Assembly: GCF_900231835.1 (NCBI RefSeq)
Contig: NZ_OCTN01000004.1
Coordinates: forward strand, 228,925 to 292,924
DNA: 64,000 nucleotides
Source of the DNA: Pontivivens marinum
GTDB lineage: Bacteria > Pseudomonadota > Alphaproteobacteria > Rhodobacterales > Rhodobacteraceae
Direction of reading: 5' to 3'
Part shown: in pieces, positions 1 through 9,735 of the stretch
How the letters are laid out: every line of letters starts with the position of its first letter
Numbering within the stretch: position 1 is the stretch's first letter
Translations under genes and position numbers: made by a program
The notes under the pieces: model-generated
What the model was told of the DNA's origin: nothing
What the model saw: only the letters and a program-made list of their open reading frames with translations
Databases searched by the model: none

Positions 1-566
1 CGTCCAGCTTTGCGGTTAGCTGGTTCATGCCACGCCTTGCCAGCTTTCGTGAGGCACATCCTGATATTGAGCTGGCGCTGCACCCCAGCGCCGATCTGGT
101 GGATATGGCGGCGGGCGATCATGATCTGGCCATCCGCTTTGGTTCTGGCGATTGGGCCGGAGTAATCAGTGAGCCGTTCCTGCCAACGTCCTTCGTTATT
201 TGCGCTGCACCTGCGCTGGTCGCGGATTGGTCGCCCGATTGCCCCGAGGATCTGCTCGCGCTGCCGTGGTTTGACGAGCCGGGCCGCAATGAACAGGCAA
301 TTTGGCTCAAGGCGATGGGGTTGGCGCAGCAGCGGGCCAGCAATGTGACGCAGGTTCCCGGCTATATGATGCTGGCCGCATTGCGTGAGGGGCAGGGTAT
401 TGCCGCAACAACCCGTGCATTCGTGCAACAGGACGTGGATGCGGGACGCCTGACCATATTGTGGGAGGATGAGACCCCCGGTCGCGGATACCATCTGCTC
501 TATCGTCGTGGCCCGTTGCGATCACAGGTTGCAGCCGTGCGAAAATGGCTGAAGCGCCAAGCATAG
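1..566 (+). CDS. LysR-family regulator, C-terminal part (cut by window start)
   Basis: The reading frame is open from base 3, so the gene begins before the window and 187 residues are visible. They form most of a LysR substrate-binding domain: an F-x-x-x-H-P-D-I-E-L strand, then D-L-A-I-R-F-G-S-G-D, which matches the hinge region of GcvA-type regulators, and a late G-Q-G-I-A segment typical of the second subdomain. The N-terminal winged helix is not visible. The product should be a cytoplasmic DNA-binding regulator that senses a small molecule; the ligand and target cannot be read. It converges on another LysR gene (778-1689), with a terminator between them. Confidence 0.85.
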   Translation, partial: SSFAVSWFMPRLASFREAHPDIELALHPSADLVDMAAGDHDLAIRFGSGDWAGVISEPFLPTSFVICAAPALVADWSPDCPEDLLALPWFDEPGRNEQAIWLKAMGLAQQRASNVTQVPGYMMLAALREGQGIAATTRAFVQQDVDAGRLTILWEDETPGRGYHLLYRRGPLRSQVAAVRKWLKRQA

Positions 567-595
567 GGCGCCGCCACCCCACCTGATTAGCAGGC

Positions 596-624
596 AAAAA
601 AAAGGCCGAGCATTAAGCTCGGCC
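596..624 (-). terminator. Rho-independent terminator
   Basis: Perfect 8-bp inverted repeat GGCCGAGC/GCTCGGCC at 604-611 and 617-624 around a 5-base loop. A run of eight A at 596-603 becomes the U-tract on the minus strand, so it terminates transcription coming from the LysR gene at 778-1689. Confidence 0.8.
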
Positions 625-777
625 AAAGTCCAACAGGGAGGTATTCAAGACCGGCGGGAAGCAACAGTAGCTGCGCATCCGCCTGTCTTGATGGGGTACT
701 TAGGGCGCGATGCGGCATAAGACAAGGAAATGATGACAATTATCCGTGCATAGCCGCGTCCCGCTAAACGCATGACA

Positions 778-1689
778 CTAATTGGCAGCCTCCGCCGCGA
801 CCCGCTGCGCGCGCTTATAGGCTGCGATCTCATCCAGAACAAAGTCACGGAAGGCCGCAACACGCTTGGAATGACGCAGTTCCTCAGGGTAGGCGAGGTA
901 GACTGGAACAACACCGCTGGCCTGACTTGGCACCACATTCATCAAATCGGGCTGATTTGCAGTGATGTAATCTGGCAACGCACCAATCCCCAGCCCGTGA
1001 ATAACCGACTGTAGGATGCCGAAATAGTTGTTCACTGTCAGATGACTGGAATGGTCTGCATCCAGGAATGGCCGCAACCATGCCTGACCTGCGGCAACCT
1101 GCGGTGAATCTGGTGCGTGGCCGATAATCCGGTGGCGCATCAATTCCTCGGTCGTGGCGGGCCGTCCGTTCTTCTCGATGTAATTGCTGGACGCGTAGAA
1201 TCGCATCCGCACATCCATCAGACGGCGACGGATCAAATCAGCCTGCGAGGGTTCCTTTAACCGGATGGCGACATCAGCCTCACGCATGGGCAAATCGACC
1301 ACACGCTCGTCCAGCATCAGGTTGATTTTCAGGTTCGGATAATTTTCGTACAGGTTCGTCAGGCGAGGGGCCAACCACAGCGTGCCGAAACCGGTCGTGG
1401 TGGTGACGCGCAACTCGCCAAAGACCTCATCCTCGCTATCGCGAATACGGGCGGTCGCGGCGGCCAGTCGTTTGGCCATGTCGCGGGTCGCTGAATATAG
1501 CAGTTCACCCTGCTCAGTCAGAATCAGGCCGCGCGCGTGGCGGTGGAATAGAGTGACGTTCAACGCCTCCTCCAACCCGCGTATCTGGCGGCTGACGGCA
1601 GATTGGCTCAGATGCAAGCTGTCACCGGCATGGGTCAATGAGCCCACATCCGCAACTGCATGGAAAATCCGCAGTTTGTCCCAGTCCAT
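778..1689 (-). CDS. LysR-family transcriptional regulator
   Basis: This is a full-length LysR protein of 303 residues. The start is placed at the Met that begins M-D-W-D-K-L, which gives the usual N-terminus; a longer frame upstream adds 18 untypical residues. The winged-helix domain spans about residues 1-62, with the recognition segment L-S-Q-S-A-V-S-R-Q-I-R-G-L-E. The substrate-binding domain follows from about residue 90. The gene is divergent from the indolepyruvate ferredoxin oxidoreductase gene at 2190 across about 500 bp, so it may control that gene and itself. That is inferred from position only; the effector is unknown. Confidence 0.9.
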   Translation of the reverse strand: MDWDKLRIFHAVADVGSLTHAGDSLHLSQSAVSRQIRGLEEALNVTLFHRHARGLILTEQGELLYSATRDMAKRLAAATARIRDSEDEVFGELRVTTTTGFGTLWLAPRLTNLYENYPNLKINLMLDERVVDLPMREADVAIRLKEPSQADLIRRRLMDVRMRFYASSNYIEKNGRPATTEELMRHRIIGHAPDSPQVAAGQAWLRPFLDADHSSHLTVNNYFGILQSVIHGLGIGALPDYITANQPDLMNVVPSQASGVVPVYLAYPEELRHSKRVAAFRDFVLDEIAAYKRAQRVAAEAAN

Positions 1690-2189
1690 CCCGTCTCCGT
1701 CCCCCGTTGGCGCCGTGCTAGCGTCGTTCTTTTGTGGCCTCATAGCACATGTTCTGAGCCATATAGCGCACTATGCGGCATATGCCCCTTGCAAATAGGC
1801 ATTTCAGCGAGAATAGCGAATTTCGGCGACCGGCCAAGCCTACAGTTCACTATGGCGCATGGGATTGACCACGCGCGCCGCACCCTGCTTTGGCTTTGGT
1901 CACCCGTTATGCGTGTTCGAATAACATAATGCCCACTATTCATTGGTGAATTTGATAGCTTCCTTGTTTTTTTGAGGGCGTCCCATTCAACAAATTGCGC
2001 ATTTTCCATGCGCTTGAAACAGTGCCTCAGATCATCTGTTTTTGGGATTCCTAATGTAATCAGACTGTTAATCTGCCGAATAGTCTGCCGAAAAATCCCC
2101 TTGAAAGGTCAAGACTTCTTACCTATCGTAATGACAGAAATCAGTTCGCCTAGCCCCCGTAGAGTGGCAGGCCCGTGGGAGATGATGAC
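1690..2189. promoter_or_regulatory. 500-bp divergent intergenic region
   Basis: This region lies between the divergent LysR gene and the indolepyruvate oxidoreductase gene and must hold both promoters. No convincing gene was found in it. An imperfect palindrome CATATAGCGCACTATG at about 1760-1775 followed by GCATATGC is a possible regulator site. A GGGAG ribosome binding site at 2177-2181 precedes the ATG at 2190. Specific promoter hexamers are not clear. Confidence 0.4.
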
Positions 2190-5100
2190 ATGACCTTACA
2201 GGATGTAAGCCTGTCCGACCGTTTCGATCTTAGCAAAGACACCGTGCTGCTCAGCGGCATTCAGGGGCTTGTCCGCTTGCCCTTGATGCAGGCGGCACGG
2301 GATCGTGCGGCAGGAAACAACACCGCCGGTCTGGTGACCGGCTATCGCGGTTCGCCACTTGGCGGCGTTGATCAGCAGATGCAGCGGGCGGAAAAACAAC
2401 TGACCGCTGCTAATGTGCTGTTTCAAAGTGGCCTGAACGAAGACCTCGCCGCCACCGCCCTATGGGGTGCCCAACAGGCGGAGCTGCGCGGTGAGGGCAA
2501 ATATGACGGCGTTTTTGGCATGTGGTATGGCAAAGGCCCGGGCGTAGACCGCACAGGCGATGTTTTCCGCCATGCCAACATGGCCGGTACCTCCAAATTT
2601 GGCGGCGTTCTGGTTGCGATGGGCGATGACCATACGGGCGAAAGCTCGACCGTCCTGCACCAATCCGAGTTCGCGCTGGTCGATGCGCTGATGCCAATCC
2701 TGGCGCCCGCTGGTGTGCAGGAGGTGCTGGATTACGGCATCTACGGATGGGCGCTCAGCCGGTATTCGGGCTGTTGGGTCGGTATTAAATGCCTCAAGGA
2801 CACGATCGAGGTGACCGAGGTTGTGGACGGTCGTACTGACCGCATCCAGATCACCCTGCCAACCGATTTCGACATGCCCGCAGATGGCGTGAATATCCGT
2901 CTGGGCGACACCCCGACCGAGCAGGAGGCCCGCCTGCACGACCACAAACGCTTCGCTGCCGAGGCATTTGGCCGCGCTAACAAGTTGGATCACCGCGTAC
3001 ACGGCAGTAAATCCGCGCGCATCGGCATCGTTTCCAGTGGCAAAAGCTGGCTCGACATGATCCACGCGCTGGATCTACTGGGCATTGATGCGGAGGAAGC
3101 GGAGCGTCTGGGCATCACCACCTATAAGGTCGGCATGCCGTGGCCGCTCGACATGAAATCCATGCGCGAATGGTCCGACGATCTGGATATGATCATCTGC
3201 GTTGAGGAAAAGCGCAAGCTGATCGAGGTGCAGATCAAGGAAGCCATCTTTGACGAACGCCACGGCCGCCGCGTTATCGGCTGGAAAAAGGAAGACGGCT
3301 CGCTGCTGTTCACGGTCAAGGGCGCGCTGGACCCCGTCCTGATTGCTCGCAAATTGGGCGGGTTGCTGACGGAGGAGGGCGTGACCTCTGACCGTTTAAC
3401 CACTGCGATGCAGGTTCTGGACTCCGCAGCCAAGGCAGATAACGCTGAGGAAATTGCCGCACGACTGCCATGGTTCTGCTCGGGTTGCCCGCACAACTCC
3501 TCGACCAAAGTACCAGACGGATCGCGCGCATATGCGGGCATCGGGTGCCACTATATGGTTCAGTGGATGGACCGCGAAACCTCCGGCTTTACCCATATGG
3601 GGGGCGAGGGCGCGAACTGGATTGGTGAAGCACCGTTTTCGAATACCAAGCATGTTTTCCAGAACTTAGGTGACGGCACATACAACCACTCGGGCATTCA
3701 GGCGATCCGCGCCGCGCTGGCCGCTGGCACCAATATTACCTACAAAATCCTCTACAATGATGCTGTCGCCATGACCGGCGGTCAGTCGAATGAGGGCGAG
3801 CTAGACGCGATGCGCATCGCGGCGGAGATCAAGGCGATGGGCGTTAAAACCATCATCGGCCTATATGATCCGAAGGAGGATGTGGATCCCTCGAAATTCC
3901 CGATCCAGATGCGCGAACGTACCGAGCTAGACGCCGTGCAGCGCGAATTGCGAGAGGTCGAGGGCGTTTCGGTCCTACTCTACATTCAAACCTGTGCTGC
4001 TGAAAAACGGCGTCGACGCAAGCGGGGCAAGTTCCCTGATCCGGACAAACGTATCTTCATCAACCCCTCCGTATGCGAGGGCTGCGGCGATTGTGGTGTG
4101 CAGTCGAACTGTGTGTCGATCCTGCCGATGGAAACCGAGCTGGGCCGCAAACGTCAGATTGATCAATCAAGCTGCAACAAGGATTTCTCATGCGTGCAGG
4201 GCTTCTGCCCCAGCTTCGTCACGGTTGAGGGCGCAAAGGTTCGCAAGGCGGCAACGACGGCTGTTCAAATCGGTGCACTGCCTGAACCGACCTTGCCGCA
4301 GATTAGCGGCACCCATAACCTGGTCATTACCGGCGTTGGCGGCACAGGTGTTGTGACTGTCGGCGCGCTGATCGCAATGGCAGCGCACCTTGAGGGCAAG
4401 GGCGCTGGCGTGATGGAGATGGCAGGCCTCGCACAAAAGGGCGGCGCGGTGCATATCCACGCTCGTATTGCCAATAAGCCTAGCGATATCAGCGCTGTCC
4501 GCGTAGCCGTGGGTGAGGCACATGGCGTGATCGGTGGCGATATGGTGGTTGCTGCCGGTTCGAAAACACTGGGCCTGATGACCCGTGGTCGCACTCGTGC
4601 TGTGTGCAATAGCCATGAAATCATCACCGGTGAATTCACGCAGAACAAGGAATTCCAACTGCCAACCGACCGCATGGGGTTGGCCCTGCGTGCGCGTCTT
4701 GGCGATGATGCGCTGACAATGTTGGATGCAAGTAAGCTGGCCGAGCGTGTGTTGGGCGATGCGATCTATGCCAATGTTTTGATGCTGGGCGCGGCATGGC
4801 AGGCGGGCTTGGTTCCGCTGAGCTTTGAATCGCTGATGCGGGCGGTGGAGCTGAACGGTGCGGGAATTGACGGTAATAAACGTGCATTCGAGCTGGGCCG
4901 TTGGGCGATCCACGCACCGGTTGAGGCAGCGAAACTGACTGAGCTTGCCCAACCGGCTGAGGAGAAAAGCATTGAGGAGCGCATTGCCTTCCGCGCCAAT
5001 CAGTTGACCGAATATCAAAACCTTGCCTTGGCGAAACGGTTCAGCTCATTGGTTGATCGCGCGCGCGGTGTCAGCGACGAACTGGGCCTTGCCGTCGCAC

Positions 5101-5603
5101 AAGGCTACCACAAGCTGTTGTCCTACAAGGATGAATATGAGGTTGCCCGCCTACAGGTTGATACCTTGCAGCAAGCAGTTGAGGAGAAGTTCGAGGGCGT
5201 TTCCGGCATGCGCTTCCACATGGCACCGCCGCTATTTGGTAAGAAAAACGCACAGGGACAGCCGGTGAAATCCGAGTTCGGCCCATGGATGTTCAAGGCG
5301 ATGGCGTTGCTACGTCATGGCAAGGCGCTACGCGGCACACCGCTCGACATCTTCGGTTATACTGAGGAGCGCAAGATGGAGCGCGCCCTGATCGCGCAAT
5401 ATGAAGCCGATATGGATGAAGTTCTAGGCGCAGTTGATGCCTCCAGCCACGATGCCGCCGTTGCGCTGGCACTGATCCCGCTGCAAATCCGCGGCTTTGG
5501 CCATGTGAAGAAAGCAAATGCGGAGGCCGCCGCGAAACGGCGCGAGGAAGTGCTCGCGCAGTTTCGTGCAGGCGGCGCGCCAATTTTACGCGCCGCGCAG
5601 TAA
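2190..5603 (+). CDS. Indolepyruvate ferredoxin oxidoreductase, fused alpha-beta type
   Basis: The 1137-residue protein fuses the subunits that are separate in archaeal IorA/IorB. This family oxidatively decarboxylates aryl 2-oxo acids such as indolepyruvate to acyl-CoA, passing electrons to ferredoxin, using thiamine diphosphate and iron-sulfur clusters in the cytoplasm. The N-terminal half carries the pyrimidine-binding region and a TPP-binding stretch (G-I-G-C-H-Y, then G-E-G-A-N-W-I-G). A cysteine-rich segment C-E-G-C-G-D-C-G-V-Q-S-N-C around residue 630 fits 4Fe-4S binding. The gamma domain starts at G-V-G-G-T-G-V-V-T with the later M-A-G-L-A-Q-K-G-G-A-V motif. The ATG at 2190 is chosen over the GTG at 2175 because GGGAG sits 8 bases upstream. 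A role in aromatic amino acid breakdown is likely; branched-chain 2-oxo acids are also possible substrates. Confidence 0.92.
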   Translation: MTLQDVSLSDRFDLSKDTVLLSGIQGLVRLPLMQAARDRAAGNNTAGLVTGYRGSPLGGVDQQMQRAEKQLTAANVLFQSGLNEDLAATALWGAQQAELRGEGKYDGVFGMWYGKGPGVDRTGDVFRHANMAGTSKFGGVLVAMGDDHTGESSTVLHQSEFALVDALMPILAPAGVQEVLDYGIYGWALSRYSGCWVGIKCLKDTIEVTEVVDGRTDRIQITLPTDFDMPADGVNIRLGDTPTEQEARLHDHKRFAAEAFGRANKLDHRVHGSKSARIGIVSSGKSWLDMIHALDLLGIDAEEAERLGITTYKVGMPWPLDMKSMREWSDDLDMIICVEEKRKLIEVQIKEAIFDERHGRRVIGWKKEDGSLLFTVKGALDPVLIARKLGGLLTEEGVTSDRLTTAMQVLDSAAKADNAEEIAARLPWFCSGCPHNSSTKVPDGSRAYAGIGCHYMVQWMDRETSGFTHMGGEGANWIGEAPFSNTKHVFQNLGDGTYNHSGIQAIRAALAAGTNITYKILYNDAVAMTGGQSNEGELDAMRIAAEIKAMGVKTIIGLYDPKEDVDPSKFPIQMRERTELDAVQRELREVEGVSVLLYIQTCAAEKRRRRKRGKFPDPDKRIFINPSVCEGCGDCGVQSNCVSILPMETELGRKRQIDQSSCNKDFSCVQGFCPSFVTVEGAKVRKAATTAVQIGALPEPTLPQISGTHNLVITGVGGTGVVTVGALIAMAAHLEGKGAGVMEMAGLAQKGGAVHIHARIANKPSDISAVRVAVGEAHGVIGGDMVVAAGSKTLGLMTRGRTRAVCNSHEIITGEFTQNKEFQLPTDRMGLALRARLGDDALTMLDASKLAERVLGDAIYANVLMLGAAWQAGLVPLSFESLMRAVELNGAGIDGNKRAFELGRWAIHAPVEAAKLTELAQPAEEKSIEERIAFRANQLTEYQNLALAKRFSSLVDRARGVSDELGLAVAQGYHKLLSYKDEYEVARLQVDTLQQAVEEKFEGVSGMRFHMAPPLFGKKNAQGQPVKSEFGPWMFKAMALLRHGKALRGTPLDIFGYTEERKMERALIAQYEADMDEVLGAVDASSHDAAVALALIPLQIRGFGHVKKANAEAAAKRREEVLAQFRAGGAPILRAAQ

Positions 5604-5607
5604 ACTC

Positions 5608-6288
5608 TCAGGGCGCGATGATGGTTGTTATCGCGCCCAGACCCTCAATCTCACATGTGCATGTGTCGCCACGGCTCAACGCACCAACCCCGGCAGGCGT
5701 GCCGGTATAGATCAGATCGCCCGCCTGCAATGCGACCGAGGTTGAGCAGATCGCGATGATTTCGGGCACGGACCAGATCATATCGGCCAGATCGCCGCGC
5801 TGTCGCTCCACCCCATTTACGGAACTGGTAATCGCACCGGTTAGCGGATGATCGCCTGCATGAATTGGCCCGCAAATGGCCGAGCTATCAAACGCCTTTC
5901 CCCAATCCCATGGGCGGCCAGCCTTTTTCGCCACGGCCTGTAAATCGCGACGCGTCAGGTCATTCCCGATTGCGTAGCCCCAGATATGGCTGGCGGCATC
6001 CTTGACCGTAATATTGATGCCGCCTTTACCGATGGCGACGACCAGCTCCGCCTCGTGATGCAGATCCTCGGTCAATGGGGGATAGGGGATGGTCGCGCTA
6101 TCATCGACCAGCGCATCCGCAGGTTTGGTAAAGAAGAACGGCGGATCGCGTTCGTCATTTCCCATTTCGCGGGCATGCGCGGCATAATTGCGGCCGACGC
6201 AAAACACACGGCGCACGGCAAAGCGTTGCTCGCTGTCATGAATCGCGACGGAGGATATGGGCGGGGTGGGGAGTGCGAAATCTGTCAT
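5608..6288 (-). CDS. Fumarylacetoacetate hydrolase family protein
   Basis: The 226-residue protein has the single FAA hydrolase fold. Hallmarks are C-V-G-R-N-Y-A-A-H-A-R-E-M near the N-terminus, the metal-binding E-A-E-L-V-V segment, G-Y-A-I-G-N-D-L-T-R-R-D-L-Q, and the C-terminal Y-T-G-T-P-A-G-V-G. Members bind Mg or Mn and cleave or decarboxylate acyl-pyruvate compounds: fumarylpyruvate, acylpyruvate or oxaloacetate. The size suits the short acylpyruvase/fumarylpyruvate hydrolase group rather than true tyrosine-pathway FAH, which is much longer. Its stop lies 5 bp from the stop of the convergent indolepyruvate oxidoreductase, which suggests but does not prove an aromatic breakdown link. Confidence 0.88.
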   Translation of the reverse strand: MTDFALPTPPISSVAIHDSEQRFAVRRVFCVGRNYAAHAREMGNDERDPPFFFTKPADALVDDSATIPYPPLTEDLHHEAELVVAIGKGGINITVKDAASHIWGYAIGNDLTRRDLQAVAKKAGRPWDWGKAFDSSAICGPIHAGDHPLTGAITSSVNGVERQRGDLADMIWSVPEIIAICSTSVALQAGDLIYTGTPAGVGALSRGDTCTCEIEGLGAITTIIAP

Positions 6289-6379
6289 GGCGCAAATCTA
6301 GCGCGCCTTGAATCAACTGTCCGCAAATATCAGTACCGGTGGCGCATCAATCGACGCTGCGCCACCGGCTGTAATCAAA

Positions 6380-8023
6380 TCAGACCAGACGGGACTGGTC
6401 CATTGCCGCGCGCACGAAGCTGGCGAATAGCGGGTGCGGTGCGAATGGCTTTGACTTCAGCTCCGGATGGAACTGCACGCCGACAAACCAAGGATGCGTT
6501 GGAATCTCAACAATCTCAGGCAATTCGCCATCGGGGCTAAGGCCGGAGAAGTGCAAGCCTGCCTCTTCCAGCTTTTCGCGATAGGCGATATCGACCTCGA
6601 ACCGGTGGCGATGCCGCTCGGAAATATTGGTCGCGTTGTAGATTTCAGCGATCCGGCTGCCCGCAACCAAGGTGGCGTCATAGGCGCCTAGGCGCATCGT
6701 GCCACCCTTATCATCGTTGATCGAGCGCTGGATGGTGCGGTTGCCCTCGTTCCATTCCTTCATGTGATAGATCACATGCTCGAATCGCTCACCGCCGGTC
6801 TCATTGTCGAATTCCTGCGAACCGGCCTTGCCGATACCTGCAAGATTCCGTGCAGCCTCAACCACGGCCATTTGCATGCCGAGACAGATGCCGAAATAGG
6901 GGATGTTGTTCTCGCGCGCATATTGCGCCGCTTTGATCTTACCCTCGGTTCCGCGCTCTCCAAACCCACCGGGTACGAGAATCGCGTTGAAGCCTTCGAG
7001 GTAGGGCGAGGGATCATCGCTGTCGAAAATTTCCGCATCGATCCATTCGGTGCGGACCTTCACGCGGTTATGCATGCCGCCATGGGTCAATGCCTCGCTG
7101 ATGGATTTATAGGCATCCTCCAGCTGGGTGTATTTGCCAACAACCGCGATGCGCACTTCGCCATCGGGGTTATAGATGCGGTCAGCCACATCGCGCCAGC
7201 GGTCCAGCTTGGGCGCGGGGGCAGGGGAGATGCCGAATGCATCCAGAACCGCCTGATCCAATCCCTCACGGTGATAAGCCAGCGGTGCCTCGTAGATGGA
7301 TTTCAGGTCCAGCGCCGCGATCACCCGCTCTGGCCGCACATTGCAGAACAGGGCCAGCTTCTCGCGCTCCTTCGAGGGAATCGGCTGATCGGCGCGGCAC
7401 ACCAGAATATCCGGCGCGATACCGATGGAGCGGAGTTCCTTAACCGAGTGCTGAGTCGGTTTCGTCTTCAGCTCACCCGATGCGGCGATAAAGGGCAGCA
7501 GGGTCAGGTGCATGAACAGGCACTGACCGAATGGTTGTTCCTGTCCGAACTGACGGATCGCCTCAAAGAAGGGCAGCCCCTCAATATCGCCGACTGTGCC
7601 GCCGATTTCGCACAGCATGAAGTCAACTTCGTCGCCGCCAACCTCAAGGAAATCCTTGATCTGGTTGGTGACGTGCGGAATCACCTGAATGGTTTTCCCC
7701 AGATATTCGCCGCGACGCTCCTTCTCCAACACGGTGGAGTATATGCGGCCCGATGATACGGAATCAGTCGAACGGGCTGCAACGCCGGTAAATCGCTCGT
7801 AATGGCCAAGGTCCAGATCGGTTTCCGCGCCATCATCGGTGACGAATACTTCGCCATGCTCGAATGGGGACATCGTGCCCGGATCGACGTTCAGATAGGG
7901 GTCCAGTTTGCGCAAACGTACCGAATAGCCACGCGCCTGTAGCAAGGCACCCAAGGCGGCAGATGCCAGACCCTTGCCCAGCGAGGAGACGACTCCGCCA
8001 GTAATGAATACGTATCGCGCCAT
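6380..8023 (-). CDS. pyrG: CTP synthase
   Basis: The 547-residue protein has the normal family length. It makes CTP from UTP, ATP and glutamine in the cytoplasm. The N-terminal amidoligase domain (about residues 1-266) opens with the ATP-binding [13 protein letters not shown] and contains [12 protein letters not shown]. The C-terminal glutaminase domain has the nucleophile elbow G-I-C-L-G-M-Q and the late H-P-E dyad region (V-Q-F-H-P-E). All catalytic motifs are present. It follows secG on the same strand with a 164-bp gap, an arrangement seen in other alphaproteobacteria. Confidence 0.98.
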   Translation of the reverse strand: MARYVFITGGVVSSLGKGLASAALGALLQARGYSVRLRKLDPYLNVDPGTMSPFEHGEVFVTDDGAETDLDLGHYERFTGVAARSTDSVSSGRIYSTVLEKERRGEYLGKTIQVIPHVTNQIKDFLEVGGDEVDFMLCEIGGTVGDIEGLPFFEAIRQFGQEQPFGQCLFMHLTLLPFIAASGELKTKPTQHSVKELRSIGIAPDILVCRADQPIPSKEREKLALFCNVRPERVIAALDLKSIYEAPLAYHREGLDQAVLDAFGISPAPAPKLDRWRDVADRIYNPDGEVRIAVVGKYTQLEDAYKSISEALTHGGMHNRVKVRTEWIDAEIFDSDDPSPYLEGFNAILVPGGFGERGTEGKIKAAQYARENNIPYFGICLGMQMAVVEAARNLAGIGKAGSQEFDNETGGERFEHVIYHMKEWNEGNRTIQRSINDDKGGTMRLGAYDATLVAGSRIAEIYNATNISERHRHRFEVDIAYREKLEEAGLHFSGLSPDGELPEIVEIPTHPWFVGVQFHPELKSKPFAPHPLFASFVRAAMDQSRLV

Positions 8024-8134
8024 GTGAAATGGTCCCCCGTGTCGGCCTGAAATGCCGCGTGGTGTCTGTCAGAATTGTCACCACGCCACGGGAGTAGAGC
8101 CTTAGCCTGAAATGTTGATTCCAGCAAGAGCTCA

Positions 8135-8160
8135 CACCCCCGATCTAGTGGCCGGGGGTG
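8135..8160. other. Hairpin between secG and pyrG
   Basis: Perfect 8-bp inverted repeat CACCCCCG/CGGGGGTG (8135-8142 and 8153-8160) with a 10-base loop, 27 bp downstream of the secG stop on the minus strand. No T-tract follows, so it may be a weak or Rho-assisted terminator, an mRNA 3' stabiliser for secG, or part of the pyrG leader. Confidence 0.4.
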
Positions 8161-8187
8161 ATAGTGACGCGATGTCTTGGGTTTAAG

Positions 8188-8565
8188 TTATTCAGCCGCT
8201 GGGGGCAATTCGAGGCCACCACTTGTGGGCGGCAACAGATCGCCCTGTAGGCCAGCAGGCAATGTCGGGTCGATCTCGACCTCTTCTACATCTGTACCCA
8301 GACGGTCCAGAACGCTGGAATTGCCGCTTTCGCGTGCTGCAATGATCGTCAGCGCGATGCACAGGGATAGGAAGCCCGCAGCAATGATCCATGTGACCTT
8401 GCTCAACGCAGTTGCCGCGCCACGGCCGGACATCAATCCGTTGCCGCCAGCACCGCCGCCTCCGCCTCCGACGCCAAGGCCGCCGCCTTCGGAGCGCTGC
8501 ATCAGCACCACAATGATGAGCGCGAGGGCGAGTAGAAGCAGGATGATCAATAGAACGTTTTGCAT
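8188..8565 (-). CDS. secG: Preprotein translocase subunit SecG
   Basis: SecG is the small accessory subunit of the SecYEG channel in the inner membrane. The 125-residue product starts with a hydrophobic helix (about residues 3-21) ending in V-V-L-M-Q-R-S-E-G-G-G-L-G, the family signature. A long glycine run follows, then a second membrane helix at about residues 53-77. The tail after the second helix is acidic and proline-rich, which is common in alphaproteobacterial SecG. Its place just upstream of pyrG supports the assignment. Confidence 0.95.
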   Translation of the reverse strand: MQNVLLIILLLLALALIIVVLMQRSEGGGLGVGGGGGGAGGNGLMSGRGAATALSKVTWIIAAGFLSLCIALTIIAARESGNSSVLDRLGTDVEEVEIDPTLPAGLQGDLLPPTSGGLELPPAAE

Positions 8566-8674
8566 TACGGGTCCGTGCGCTGTCTTGTGGTGATGCGAGG
8601 CTGTCTAACAAAGGCATGTTAGGGTGTCGATGCGAAAACGGCCCCAAGTGATCTGAGCAGGAGCGAATAACCCA

Positions 8675-9052
8675 ATGGTAAGGCTAAAGCAGATCACTCC
8701 CTTCGTGCTTGTAACCGATATGGGGCGCGCGCGTAGGTTTTTTGAGGGGGTGCTGGGGTTTTCCACAACCTTTCATGCGGACAACTACGCTTTCATCCGG
8801 CGTGATGCGGTTGCGCTGCGCTTGATCGAGGTTGAGCAGAGCTGTGATCTGCACGATCCGGCACGACAACAGCACTGTTATATCGACGTTGATGGAATCG
8901 ATGCGCTGTATGAACAAATGCAGCCGCAGCTCGATAAATTACCGGCGGGGCGTGTTCGCGCACCATTTGACACCTATTACGGACAACGCGAATTCCATGT
9001 CAGCGATGAGGATGCGCTGCTGATCTCATTCGGGCAGCCGGTTGCGACCTAA
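8675..9052 (+). CDS. VOC-family (glyoxalase/bleomycin-resistance fold) protein
   Basis: The 125-residue protein fits a single vicinal-oxygen-chelate domain with two beta-alpha-beta-beta-beta modules: I-T-P-F-V-L-V-T-D-M-G-R-A-R-R-F-F at the start and a C-terminal G-Q-R-E-F-H-V-S-D-E-D-A-L-L-I-S-F-G-Q strand pair. The family includes glyoxalases, dioxygenases and antibiotic-binding proteins, so the substrate cannot be named. The E-F-H-V-S-D-E-D ending resembles bleomycin-resistance-like binding proteins. It overlaps by 4 bp, tail to tail, with the hemerythrin gene. Confidence 0.85.
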   Translation: MVRLKQITPFVLVTDMGRARRFFEGVLGFSTTFHADNYAFIRRDAVALRLIEVEQSCDLHDPARQQHCYIDVDGIDALYEQMQPQLDKLPAGRVRAPFDTYYGQREFHVSDEDALLISFGQPVAT

Positions 9053-9618
9053 TACCCTTGAAACTCCTCAGGATCATAATGCAGCAGCACGGGTACGATC
9101 AAATCTTCCTCATCCGTGAGATGCCGATCCAGAAAGCCGCCGAATCCGGTGATGCGGTCATGAAGCCTACCTGCCTCATCCCGCGCCTTGCCATTGCCGA
9201 GCGCTCCAAGCAATGCGTTCGCATCCTTCGCAAAGCCCGCCAGATGTTCATCCAGCGCATGGTGGTCCGCATCCAGCATTTCGAATCCGCGAATGAGGCG
9301 TTTGTCCTGCTTGGTCAAAACGGGGAAATAATGCGTGTCCTCCATCGTGTGATGGCCGTGGATTTCGTGCAGCATCTTTTGCCCGATACGCGCGGTCTCA
9401 CGCCCATAGCGTCCCGCATCGACGCGCTGGTCCAGATAACCCTCGACGCCCGATAGCAGTATCTTGTTCATCTTGCGAAACATCAGATGGCGATCCAGCC
9501 AGAAGCGGATCAACTGCCCGAAATTATGGTGCCCCTCCCACGTTTCACGCGGATAGGTTTCGAGCAGGACGCGCAGGGCATCTGGCAGGCGTTCGCGGGT
9601 ATTGAGGTCTAAATCCAT
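9049..9618 (-). CDS. Hemerythrin HHE-domain protein
   Basis: The 189-residue soluble protein has the helical-bundle metal-site residues expected of hemerythrin-like HHE domains: H-H-N near residue 28, H-G-H-H-T-M-E-D around residue 90, D-A-D-H-H-A-L-D-E-H near residue 117 and D-R-H-L-T-D-E-E-D-L-I-V-P near residue 165. Such proteins bind a di-iron centre and act in oxygen or nitric-oxide sensing, iron storage or damage repair. No partner domain is fused, and the neighbours do not indicate which role applies. Confidence 0.88.
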   Translation of the reverse strand: MDLDLNTRERLPDALRVLLETYPRETWEGHHNFGQLIRFWLDRHLMFRKMNKILLSGVEGYLDQRVDAGRYGRETARIGQKMLHEIHGHHTMEDTHYFPVLTKQDKRLIRGFEMLDADHHALDEHLAGFAKDANALLGALGNGKARDEAGRLHDRITGFGGFLDRHLTDEEDLIVPVLLHYDPEEFQGY

Positions 9619-9735
9619 GCTCCCAAGGTAGCATCCACGCCGATCACGAGAAGTCTCTATTTAGGAAACGAACTTGTGACGCGGTTGCGTGTTTGCGCTG
9701 TGCTATGGCCGGATCAAACAGATCAGGAGGGCGAT

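Noticed and set aside
6764..7756. 330-residue open frame antisense to pyrG
   Set aside because: pyrG is unmistakable here; the antisense frame has no recognisable domain.
8441..8500. Glycine-rich low-complexity sequence as a repeat element
   Set aside because: It is the Gly-rich segment of SecG and in frame with it.
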